Below, in pieces: positions 1-5,755 of a stretch of DNA of 18,732 nucleotides. Numbering within the stretch: position 1 is the stretch's first letter; each line of letters opens with the position of its first letter. Source of the stretch: CBDUQN01 sp965369375 (GTDB lineage: Bacteria > Krumholzibacteriota > Krumholzibacteriia > Krumholzibacteriales > Krumholzibacteriaceae); NCBI GenBank assembly GCA_965369375.1, contig CBDUQN010000059.1, positions 1-18,732 on the forward strand. The letters are read 5' to 3'. Under the pieces are notes generated by a model. The model saw only the letters and a program-made list of their open reading frames with translations, ran no database searches and was not told where the DNA came from. The translations under genes were made by a program, and so were the position numbers.

Positions 1-57
1 GCTGCGAGATAGTACGATGCAGGGTCGGGTTCGTGAAGGCGGCGACCACCTCGCAGC
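1..57. other. Nested inverted repeat, possible structured RNA end
   Basis: GCTGCGAG at 1-8 is exactly complementary to CTCGCAGC at 50-57, and inside it GGTCG at 23-27 pairs with CGACC at 43-47. The internal loop is asymmetric: 14 nt on the left, 2 nt on the right. The spacing does not fit a tRNA and no T-run follows. It may belong to a structured RNA that continues left of the window. Seen: the pairing. Inferred: any RNA role. Confidence 0.35.
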
Positions 58-77
58 ACTGAGGCACTAGAGCAAGG

Positions 78-95
78 GGCATACCAGCATATGCC
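78..95. other. Short hairpin GGCATA / TATGCC
   Basis: GGCATA (78-83) and TATGCC (90-95) form a 6-bp stem with a 6-nt loop. A run of five T lies at about 112-116, roughly 16 nt later, too far for a classical intrinsic terminator. It is weak as a terminator and could equally be chance. Confidence 0.25.
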
Positions 96-179
96 AATAA
101 TGGGCGCGTGTTTTTCTAACAGTAAGTCCCTTCGCATCTTCTTTCTTTTCCTCTGAAATGCCGTGTTTACCAACGTTTC

Positions 180-199
180 CGATGATTTCCGATAATTTC
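180..199. repeat. 10-bp tandem motif, two copies
   Basis: CGATGATTTC is followed directly by CGATAATTTC, with one mismatch. The preceding bases (ACGTTTC) look like a decayed third copy in the same 10-bp phase. Helical-phase spacing can suit a protein-binding array, but the array is too short to say more. Confidence 0.3.
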
Positions 200-231
200 T
201 ACAGGCGCGGACCGGTTGGAGCACATGTTTT

Positions 232-257
232 CGCAACATTGCAATATGCCGGTTGCG
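232..257. other. Inverted repeat CGCAAC / GTTGCG around a palindrome
   Basis: CGCAAC (232-237) and GTTGCG (252-257) are perfect complements separated by 14 nt, and the loop begins with the 8-bp palindrome ATTGCAAT (238-245). It could be a protein-binding site or an RNA hairpin. No adjacent gene uses it obviously. Confidence 0.25.
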
Positions 258-521
258 TTCCTGCACGAGGGATTGTCGGTGTCGTGACGAAGCACAATGC
301 CAGTTTGGAGTACTTGTGCTTATCGCGCGTGCATTGTCGATGCGGTGAGGAAACACCCCGATTGATATCCCACGGATCATAAACATGGTGACGCAATGCC
401 ACGATTGACATTCCGCGTTTCATCGACGCGGCCCCGTAGAGGTGCGATTCGGCGCCCCCACTGAGGTCCCGTCATGCCATGGACACCGTCGGGGGCAGCA
501 CGCCACAAGCGGAGAATTTTC

Positions 522-550
522 TTGACACCTTCTAACTTATCGTGTACTAA
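522..550 (+). promoter_or_regulatory. Sigma70-like promoter for the HU-family gene
   Basis: TTGACA at 522-527 is a perfect -35 box, followed after 17 bp by TACTAA (545-550), a three-of-six -10 box. Transcription would start near 557 and give a leader of about 65 nt ahead of the ATG at 623. A better-looking hexamer, TATAAT at 593-598, has no recognisable -35 at proper spacing and may be a second start. Confidence 0.5.
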
Positions 551-553
551 GTT
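534..553. promoter_or_regulatory. Operator-like dyad AACTTA-N8-TAAGTT
   Basis: AACTTA (534-539) and TAAGTT (548-553) are exact inverted repeats, 14 bp start to start. They sit inside the spacer and over the -10 box of the promoter at 522-550. That geometry is typical of a repressor site for a small dimeric regulator. No candidate regulator is encoded in the window, so the repressor, if any, is unknown; HU self-regulation is one possibility. Confidence 0.4.
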
Positions 554-622
554 GTTAGGCTCTACACTGGATTACTTCCATGATAGAGGGGTTATAATCC
601 TGCGGTAGGAAGGAGGAGCACG

Positions 623-901
623 ATGACTAAAGCGGAGATTGTAGAGAATATTTCCAGCAGGACTGGATTGACAAAGAAGGAAGTTGCTGAGGCAATCGAT
701 TCTTTCCTCGCGTGTATATCAAAAGGTCTCGCCGAAGGCAAGCATTACGAGATCCGTGGCTTTGGAACTTTCAAAGTCAAGGCACGCAAGGCCAGGATGG
801 CAAGAAACCCCAGGACCGGCGAACCAGTTCCCGTACCGGACCGTAAGGTCCCTGTCTTCAAGGTATCCCGGGAGCTAAAAGAGCTGGTTACGCAGAGCTG
901 A
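623..901 (+). CDS. HU/IHF-family DNA-binding protein
   Basis: A 92-residue protein of the HU/IHF family, nucleoid proteins that act as intertwined dimers and bend DNA. The N-terminal helices (about 1-45) begin with the typical MTKAEIVENI and contain LTKKEVAEAI. The core GFGTFKV (about 47-53) leads to the beta-arm, which carries RNPRTGEP (about 62-69) with the proline that intercalates in DNA, then the C-terminal strand and helix ending in SRELKELV. Length matches the family (about 90). ATG 623 is preceded at the right distance by a strong AGGAGGAG ribosome binding site (about 609-616). The gene is probably its own transcription unit with the promoter at 522-550. HU and IHF subunits cannot be told apart safely here, so no symbol is given. 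Confidence 0.93.
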   Translation: MTKAEIVENISSRTGLTKKEVAEAIDSFLACISKGLAEGKHYEIRGFGTFKVKARKARMARNPRTGEPVPVPDRKVPVFKVSRELKELVTQS

Positions 902-1016
902 CGCTCACCTGCCAGGTTAAACTCCGTTCAATGTTCAATGACGCGCCTTCCCGTGGTGCAGCCGGCGGAAGAGGGCGGCGTCTGTCGCATCGCCGAAGAA
1001 CCGTGAAGGGTGATCG

Positions 1017-2045
1017 ATGGCTGACAGAATTGTTGATCTCAGAAGCGATACCGTGACACGGCCGAGCGCGGAGATGCGCGAGGCTATCGCCGGGGCGGTC
1101 GTGGGCGACGACGTGCTCGGGGATGATCCCACCGTTCAGGAACTCGAATCCAGAATGGCCGGTCTGCTCGGCAAGGAAGCGGCGCTGTACGTGCCGAGCG
1201 GCACCATGTCGAACACGCTCGCCATCATCTGCCAGACGAGCCCGGGCAATGAAGTGATCCTGGATCGAAACTGCCATATATTCAATTACGAGGCGGCGGC
1301 CGTATCGGCTATCGGAGGCATCCAGCCCTTTCCCCTCGATGGACACGGCGGATTGCTGCCGCTCGAGCAATTGCCGGCTGCGGTGAGAGCACGGAACGTT
1401 CATCACCCTCAAACCGCCCTGATTGCGGTTGAAAACACGCATAATCGCGCCAGCGGGAGGATCTATCCTTTCGAGCAGCTGGAGCAGGTATCGCGTTTTG
1501 CGAGAGAGCGGGTTCTGCGGTTGCATATCGATGGAGCCCGTCTCGCAAACGCCGCCGTCGCCACCGGCATTTCTTTCGAGCGGTACGGAGCGCTCGCGGA
1601 TTCAATTACCTTTTGTTTTTCGAAGGGTCTCGGCGCCCCCGTCGGTTCCATTCTCATATCGGATGAGGCGACCATAGAGAAAGCGAGATTCTGGAGAAAG
1701 AGACTGGGTGGTGGGATGCGGCAGGCAGGTGTGCTGGCGGCCGCGTGCCTCTACGCACTCGATAATAATATGGAGCGTCTCGCTGAAGATCATAGCAATG
1801 CCGCACGGGTCGGTGAAATCGTGGAATCGAATCCGCGCCTCAGACTCCTCTTCCCGGTCGAAACAAACATCGTGATCTTTGAAATGGCTGATAACTCCGC
1901 TGATATCGAGCAATTGCGGGAAGCACTCGAAGAAGAGGGAATTCTCTCACTGACATTCGGCGGCTGCATGAGAATGGTCACGCACCTGGATGTTTCATCG
2001 GACGATATCGAACGCTTTGGAGCGGCAGTCTCCAGCATTCTCTAG
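1017..2045 (+). CDS. ltaE: Low-specificity L-threonine aldolase
   Basis: A PLP enzyme of fold type I that cleaves L-threonine or L-allo-threonine to glycine and acetaldehyde in the cytoplasm. It opens with the family hallmark VDLRSDTVTRP (about 6-16). The cofactor-binding aspartate lies in HIDGARL (D172), and the Schiff-base lysine is K203 in FSKGLGAPVGS. RLGGGMRQAG (about 229-238) is also typical. The 342 residues fit the usual 330-350. A GAAGGG ribosome binding site lies 6 nt before ATG 1017. The 115-nt gap after the HU gene contains a direct repeat TTCAATG-TTCAATG (927-940) and no evident terminator. Substrate stereospecificity within the beta-eliminating lyase family is inferred. Confidence 0.93.
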   Translation: MADRIVDLRSDTVTRPSAEMREAIAGAVVGDDVLGDDPTVQELESRMAGLLGKEAALYVPSGTMSNTLAIICQTSPGNEVILDRNCHIFNYEAAAVSAIGGIQPFPLDGHGGLLPLEQLPAAVRARNVHHPQTALIAVENTHNRASGRIYPFEQLEQVSRFARERVLRLHIDGARLANAAVATGISFERYGALADSITFCFSKGLGAPVGSILISDEATIEKARFWRKRLGGGMRQAGVLAAACLYALDNNMERLAEDHSNAARVGEIVESNPRLRLLFPVETNIVIFEMADNSADIEQLREALEEEGILSLTFGGCMRMVTHLDVSSDDIERFGAAVSSIL

Positions 2046-2060
2046 CGCGCAGACGCTTTC

Positions 2061-2089
2061 TTGTAACGTTCATCTTGAATCTCTATTAA
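2061..2089 (+). promoter_or_regulatory. Promoter-like pair abutting the rsmI start
   Basis: TTGTAA (2061-2066), a 17-bp spacer and TATTAA (2084-2089) resemble a sigma70 promoter. The -10 box ends only 4 nt before the ATG at 2094, and no Shine-Dalgarno sequence is present. If used, it would produce an essentially leaderless transcript. Confidence 0.35.
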
Positions 2090-2093
2090 TGCA

Positions 2094-2783
2094 ATGAGGC
2101 CTTATCAATTTTATCTCGTCAGCACGCCCATTGGGAATCTAGACGATTTATCGAGCCGTGCCGTAGAGGTGCTCGAGTACGTTGATATCATATTGGCCGA
2201 GGATACGCGAAAGACGAGGGTGCTGCTCGGGCGTTTCGAGATACGCACACCCTTGCGATCCTATCATGACCACAACAAGGAAAGGGTAACGCCAGCTGTT
2301 ATCGATGCGCTTCGCAATGGGAAATCAGTGGCGCTCGTCGCCGATGCGGGAACTCCCCTTATATCGGATCCGGGATACTATCTCATGAGAAAAGTGCTCG
2401 AAGAAGGCATCACGGTGACGTCGGTGCCCGGCGCATGCGCAGCCGTTACGGCCCTCGTACTTTCCGGATTTCCACCCGATCGTTTCACATTCTTCGGCTA
2501 TGTTCCACGCAAACGCGGAGAGCGTGATAAGGTTTTGAGTGAGGCGCACGATAATCCTGGAACATCGATATTCTTCGAGAGCCCTCACCGGCTTCTGAAA
2601 ACGCTGCATGCGATTGCAGAGCAGCTCGGCGAGCGGGAAACCGTGGTGGCGAGAGAGCTGACGAAACTGCACGAGGAGATTGTGCGGGGCACGGCAACGC
2701 ACTGCGTGGCACATTTCGAAGAGCACGGCGTAAAGGGTGAGATCACCATTGTAATCCGGGGACGGGGCAAAAGGCGCCGGTAG
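2094..2783 (+). CDS. rsmI: 16S rRNA (cytidine-1402-2'-O)-methyltransferase RsmI
   Basis: A SAM-dependent methyltransferase of the tetrapyrrole-methylase fold that 2'-O-methylates C1402 in the decoding centre of 16S rRNA. Family motifs appear in order: TPIGNL (11-16), AEDTRKT (35-41), DAGTPLISDPG (84-94), VPGACAAVTAL (111-121), FFESPHR (160-166) and ARELTKLHEE (186-195). The protein has 229 residues and stops right after the catalytic fold. E. coli RsmI has about 286, so the small C-terminal domain is missing; the short form is known in many lineages. No ribosome binding site precedes the ATG, yet the N-terminus fits the family start exactly, so the start is trusted. A phospholipid-synthase gene follows after 48 nt. 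Confidence 0.95.
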   Translation: MRPYQFYLVSTPIGNLDDLSSRAVEVLEYVDIILAEDTRKTRVLLGRFEIRTPLRSYHDHNKERVTPAVIDALRNGKSVALVADAGTPLISDPGYYLMRKVLEEGITVTSVPGACAAVTALVLSGFPPDRFTFFGYVPRKRGERDKVLSEAHDNPGTSIFFESPHRLLKTLHAIAEQLGERETVVARELTKLHEEIVRGTATHCVAHFEEHGVKGEITIVIRGRGKRRR

Positions 2784-2798
2784 CGGTGGGGGAACGGC

Positions 2799-2828
2799 TT
2801 GACAGCATAGACGGTACCGTTTCATAAT
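2799..2828 (+). promoter_or_regulatory. Strong sigma70-like promoter with a palindromic spacer
   Basis: TTGACA (2799-2804) and CATAAT (2823-2828) are 18 bp apart. The spacer holds a perfect 10-bp palindrome ACGGTACCGT (2811-2820). The -10 box ends 3 nt before the GTG start assigned to the next gene, so either that mRNA is leaderless or the true start is further in. It would drive the phosphatidyltransferase and MATE pair. Confidence 0.45.
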
Positions 2829-2831
2829 ATC

Positions 2832-3476
2832 GTGATCAGGGTATTAAAGATTGGATATTTCGATTTGGCCGGCAAGAATGATATCAAGAATTGGCTGAAA
2901 GGATTGCTCGATCCGCTCGTTTCCCTCCTTTCGAGCCTGCGAATTTCCCCCATGGCCATTACCATCTTCGGATTGGTGCTGAGCTTTGTCGGGGCGGCGT
3001 TTGTAGCGGCCGGTTCACACATCACCGGTGCGATCGTTCTCTTATTATCCGGATTATGCGACGCTCTGGACGGTTCACTCGCGCGGCGTGAAGGGAGGGT
3101 AACCACGTTTGGAGCATTTGTCGACTCGAACGTGGATCGCATCACGGAGATTGTCTACTTCGGAGCGCTGATTTTTTACTTTCTCAGCGTCGAGCCCGCA
3201 GGCCGATTTATTATCTTTATTCTGCTCGTGGCGATCGCAGGTTCGTTCCTTACGAGTTACGCGCGCGCTCGGGCCGAGGGACTTGGGTTGGAATGCCGCG
3301 TTGGATGGCTGGAAAGGCCCGAACGAATCGTTCTGCTCATTCTCGGCCTCCTTCTCGGACGCACCGTGTTGATCGCGGTAATTCTTTTTCTCGCCGTCCT
3401 CACGGTCATTACATTTATGCAACGGGTTCTCCACGTGAAGCGCGTGACATCGAATAATGACCGGGATATAAAATGA
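2832..3476 (+). CDS. CDP-alcohol phosphatidyltransferase family membrane enzyme
   Basis: A membrane enzyme that transfers a phosphatidyl (or related) group from a CDP-activated lipid to an alcohol. The complete signature D77-x2-D80-G81-x2-A84-R85-x8-G94-x3-D98-x3-D102 is present and supplies the metal ligands. About six hydrophobic helices span residues 27-205. ERPERIVLLILG (about 157-168) resembles the phosphatidylinositol-phosphate/PGP synthase subgroup, but the alcohol acceptor cannot be decided. GTG 2832 has no Shine-Dalgarno and sits just behind a promoter-like -10, so the first 10-40 residues are uncertain. The 3' end overlaps the MATE gene by 4 nt (ATGA), which implies coupled translation and perhaps a shared lipid-related role. 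Length of 214 residues is normal. Confidence 0.85.
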   Translation: MIRVLKIGYFDLAGKNDIKNWLKGLLDPLVSLLSSLRISPMAITIFGLVLSFVGAAFVAAGSHITGAIVLLLSGLCDALDGSLARREGRVTTFGAFVDSNVDRITEIVYFGALIFYFLSVEPAGRFIIFILLVAIAGSFLTSYARARAEGLGLECRVGWLERPERIVLLILGLLLGRTVLIAVILFLAVLTVITFMQRVLHVKRVTSNNDRDIK

Positions 3477-4834
3477 AAACCGGTTTAAGATCCATCCTGA
3501 AAACGTCCGTGCCGATAGTGGTCGATCTGGCCGCGCAGATCATCATGTGGACTATCGAGATCAATCTCGTTAGCCACATTTCGTTAACGGTAATGGAACG
3601 CTGCTATCCGGGGATGGGGGCGTCCGGCATCGACGCGCTTACGGCGGTTGGAAATGTCGTTCAGATCATCATCCTTACCTGCACATGCCTCCTGATCTTC
3701 GTTTTCGGCGCGACTATTATCATCAACAAGCTCATCGGGGAAGGGAAGCGTTCGGAAGCCGACCATTTCCTCGGCCAGGCGCTGTTCACCACGTTGTTTC
3801 CAGCCGCCCTGATTGCGCTCACCTGGTTTGCATTCGCCCCGTTTGTTTTCAAGGTCATTCTCGGGACCTCCGAGGTTGTTACCGCTATCGGTGTGGACTA
3901 TATCCGGATACTTTCGATCTTCGCGCCGTTTATAATCTTGAACTTCGTGGCGATCGGCATCGTGAGGGGCGCCGGGGACACGCATCTCTCGATGATTACG
4001 GGACTCCTCGTCAACTTACTTCATCTCATTCTCGCTTTTGGCCTCATTTTCGGTTTTGATCTCGGCGTGCGCGGTGCGGCGCTCGCGGCGGGCATATCGC
4101 ATACCGTTGGCTGTTGTTTGACCTTTTCGGTGATTCTGCGGGGAAAGAGCGTTCTCACCTTTACGTGGAGCGATTTTACGAGAATCAGCAGGGAAAAGAT
4201 TATAAAAGTATTCAAGACGGGTACACCCATAACTCTGGAGCAACTCGCCTGGATGATCGGTATTACCATCGTGATAGGTTATAGTAACCGGCTCGGGACA
4301 GCCGCCGCCGCGGCGCATATCATCATCCTCAGCTTCCAGCGGCTGTTTTCAATTTTATATCAAGCGTTCGGGATAGGAGCCCTCACCCTTGTCGGCCAGC
4401 GGTACGGGGCGAACGAGCATGATTACGCAAGACAGACGACGGTGATCTTCCGCTGGCTCGTCGGCAGCGTTGTCCTGTTTCTTGCCGCTATTATCTATTT
4501 CAGGGCCAGATATTTTGTAATTATATTTACATCCGATCCCGATGTCGTCGTGTTGTGCACGAAGGTTCTCAAGATCGCCGCTTTCGTGCAGATACCAAAG
4601 GCGCTCTCGTACGTTTACTCCTTCAGCTTGCGGGGGATCGGCGAGAACCGGTATCCGATGTATCTCGCGATATTCGGTGTTATTATCTTCGAAGTGATAA
4701 TCGGATACAACCTCGCGTTTACTTTCGGCCTTTCGCTGATGGGTCTGTGGATTGCCCATGGGGTAGACGAAGTATTCAAGCTCTCGCTCGCCGTGAGACG
4801 TTTTCGAAGACGGCTAGCCGAGCTCACCATCTAG
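3473..4834 (+). CDS. MATE-family (MOP superfamily) transporter
   Basis: A 453-residue, twelve-helix transporter of the multidrug and toxic compound extrusion type; relatives use Na+ or H+ gradients to export cationic drugs or other organics. Two homologous halves are visible. The first contains the FGATIIINKLIGEGKRSEAD region (about 77-97) and the typical RGAGDTHLSMITG (about 165-177). The second contains TPITLEQLAWMIG (about 250-262), GIGALTLVGQRYGAN (about 300-314) and LRGIGENRYPM (about 384-394). The start overlaps the phosphatidyltransferase stop (ATGA). The MOP superfamily also holds lipid flippases, so this neighbour makes a lipid substrate conceivable, but that is inference. The last five codons and the TAG stop lie in the first copy of a 30-bp tandem repeat, so the C-terminus may have been altered by repeat expansion. 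Confidence 0.9.
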   Translation: MKTGLRSILKTSVPIVVDLAAQIIMWTIEINLVSHISLTVMERCYPGMGASGIDALTAVGNVVQIIILTCTCLLIFVFGATIIINKLIGEGKRSEADHFLGQALFTTLFPAALIALTWFAFAPFVFKVILGTSEVVTAIGVDYIRILSIFAPFIILNFVAIGIVRGAGDTHLSMITGLLVNLLHLILAFGLIFGFDLGVRGAALAAGISHTVGCCLTFSVILRGKSVLTFTWSDFTRISREKIIKVFKTGTPITLEQLAWMIGITIVIGYSNRLGTAAAAAHIIILSFQRLFSILYQAFGIGALTLVGQRYGANEHDYARQTTVIFRWLVGSVVLFLAAIIYFRARYFVIIFTSDPDVVVLCTKVLKIAAFVQIPKALSYVYSFSLRGIGENRYPMYLAIFGVIIFEVIIGYNLAFTFGLSLMGLWIAHGVDEVFKLSLAVRRFRRRLAELTI

Positions 4835-4930
4835 GTAGGGTGGCCGGCCGAGCTCACCATCTAGGTAGGGTGGCCGGCCAAGCTCACCATCTAGGTAAGG
4901 CGGCCGGTGGGGCTCGCAATCCAGGCAAGG
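4821..4930. repeat. 30-bp tandem repeat, about 3.7 copies
   Basis: Units start at 4821, 4851, 4881 and 4911 (the last is 20 bp and diverged). Each begins AGCTCACCATCTAGG, followed by a G-rich part with GGCCGG. Copies 1 and 2 are identical except for their last base. Copy 1 holds the last codons and TAG stop of the MATE gene. Copy 4 supplies the CAAGG that serves as ribosome binding site for tmk. The unit is 10 codons long, and one plus frame crosses it without a stop (AHHLGRVAGR-like units). There are no spacers, so it is not a CRISPR. Replication slippage is the likely origin. Confidence 0.9.
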
Positions 4931-4940
4931 ATGTTTCGTG

Positions 4941-5591
4941 ATGAAAGCGCGCTTCATAACGTTCGAAGGGATCGAGGGATCCGGCAAGTCTACCGTTGCC
5001 AAGGCGGTTCACGATCGCCTCCTGAAAGCGGGTGTCGCGGTTGTTTTGACCCGGGAGCCGGGAGGAACGGAGACTTCGGAGGACATTCGTCACATACTTC
5101 TCGATCCGAAACGTTCACTCATTCATGCAAAGACCGAACTCCTGCTCTACCTAGCGAGCAGGGCACAGCTCGTCGAAGAGCTCATCAAACCCACGCTGGA
5201 GGGCGGCCGGACCGTTCTCTGTGACCGGTTCATGGATGCGTCCGTCGCATATCAGGGATGGGCGCGGGAGCTCGGCGAGAATGTGGTGGAGAAACTGAAC
5301 GGATTCGCCGTCGGTGAGATAGTGCCAGACGTAACGTTTCTGCTTGATCTTCCCGTCGAAGAGGGCTTTCAGCGGGGACCCGAGAGCCGTGAGGATACGG
5401 GTGAGCGGCGAAAGGACCGTCTCGAACGTGAGGAACGGTCATTTCATGAGAGGGTGAGGGAGGGGTATCTCCGGCTCGCCGAACGGGAGAAGGAGCGTTT
5501 TGTCGTCATAGATGCAACGCTCCCGCTCGAGAAAGTCCTCGCCGCAATACTCGGGGAACTCGAATCGCGCTTCGGGGTAAAATTTCTTTGA
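4941..5591 (+). CDS. tmk: Thymidylate kinase
   Basis: Phosphorylates dTMP to dTDP with ATP, an essential cytoplasmic step in dTTP supply. Counting from ATG 4941, the P-loop GIEGSGKST lies at about 10-18, TREPGGT at about 37-43, the DRF motif that binds thymidylate at about 95-97 with DASVAYQG following, and a LID with RKDRLERE at about 157-164. Length 216 is typical. A GTG at 4938 in frame is an equal alternative start: the AAGG at 4927-4930 lies 7 nt before GTG and 10 nt before ATG. That ribosome binding site lies inside the decayed last copy of the 30-bp repeat, so repeat changes could affect expression. The neighbour holB often seen beside tmk is absent here. Confidence 0.95.
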   Translation: MKARFITFEGIEGSGKSTVAKAVHDRLLKAGVAVVLTREPGGTETSEDIRHILLDPKRSLIHAKTELLLYLASRAQLVEELIKPTLEGGRTVLCDRFMDASVAYQGWARELGENVVEKLNGFAVGEIVPDVTFLLDLPVEEGFQRGPESREDTGERRKDRLEREERSFHERVREGYLRLAEREKERFVVIDATLPLEKVLAAILGELESRFGVKFL

Positions 5592-5603
5592 AGCGTAAAA
5601 TGT

Positions 5604-5633
5604 TTGATTCGGTAACCGACGTTCTACTATATT
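5604..5633 (+). promoter_or_regulatory. Possible promoter upstream of the S41 protease
   Basis: TTGATT (5604-5609), an 18-bp spacer and TATATT (5628-5633) lie in the 164-nt AT-rich gap between tmk and the protease gene. The leader would be about 115 nt. Another -10-like hexamer, TATTAT at 5713-5718, lacks a clear -35. Confidence 0.35.
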
Positions 5634-5755
5634 CAAGTGGAAGATTGCATATGAATGATTTTACCGGCACGATTCGTGATAATCGATGCAACATGAGGTG
5701 ATTTCTTAACGTTATTATAGATAAATAGACCCACCTTTTTCAATCCTGGAGGTAG

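Larger units (their letters stand above)
1..521. other. Gene-free stretch with several inverted repeats
   Basis: No reading frame here looks coding. The only two frames of any length (158-382 plus, 199-423 minus) are 74 codons, lie opposite each other, lack a ribosome binding site and have an unstructured composition. What the stretch does hold is dyad symmetry: a paired element at 1-57, a hairpin at 78-95, a 10-bp tandem motif at 180-199 and an inverted repeat at 232-257. It could be the tail of an untranslated RNA that starts left of the window, a degraded gene, or plain intergenic DNA. I see no tRNA or rRNA in it. Confidence 0.6.

Noticed and set aside
1..57. tRNA gene
   Set aside because: The stem is 8 bp with only 41 nt enclosed; there is no T-loop GTTCRA context, no anticodon arm and no cloverleaf spacing.
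78..116. Intrinsic terminator
   Set aside because: The hairpin is short and the T-run lies about 16 nt away instead of immediately after the stem.
888..1526. 212-codon minus-strand open frame over threonine aldolase
   Set aside because: Antisense to an unmistakable PLP enzyme; composition is Arg/His/Ser-rich and without domain.
4821..4930. CRISPR array
   Set aside because: The 30-bp units are directly adjacent with no spacers, only about 3.7 copies exist, they include a stop codon and a ribosome binding site, and no cas gene is present.
4555..4941. A repeat protein of AHHLGRVAGR units
   Set aside because: The open frame overlaps the MATE gene out of frame, lacks a start signal of its own and exists only because a 30-bp unit is a multiple of three.
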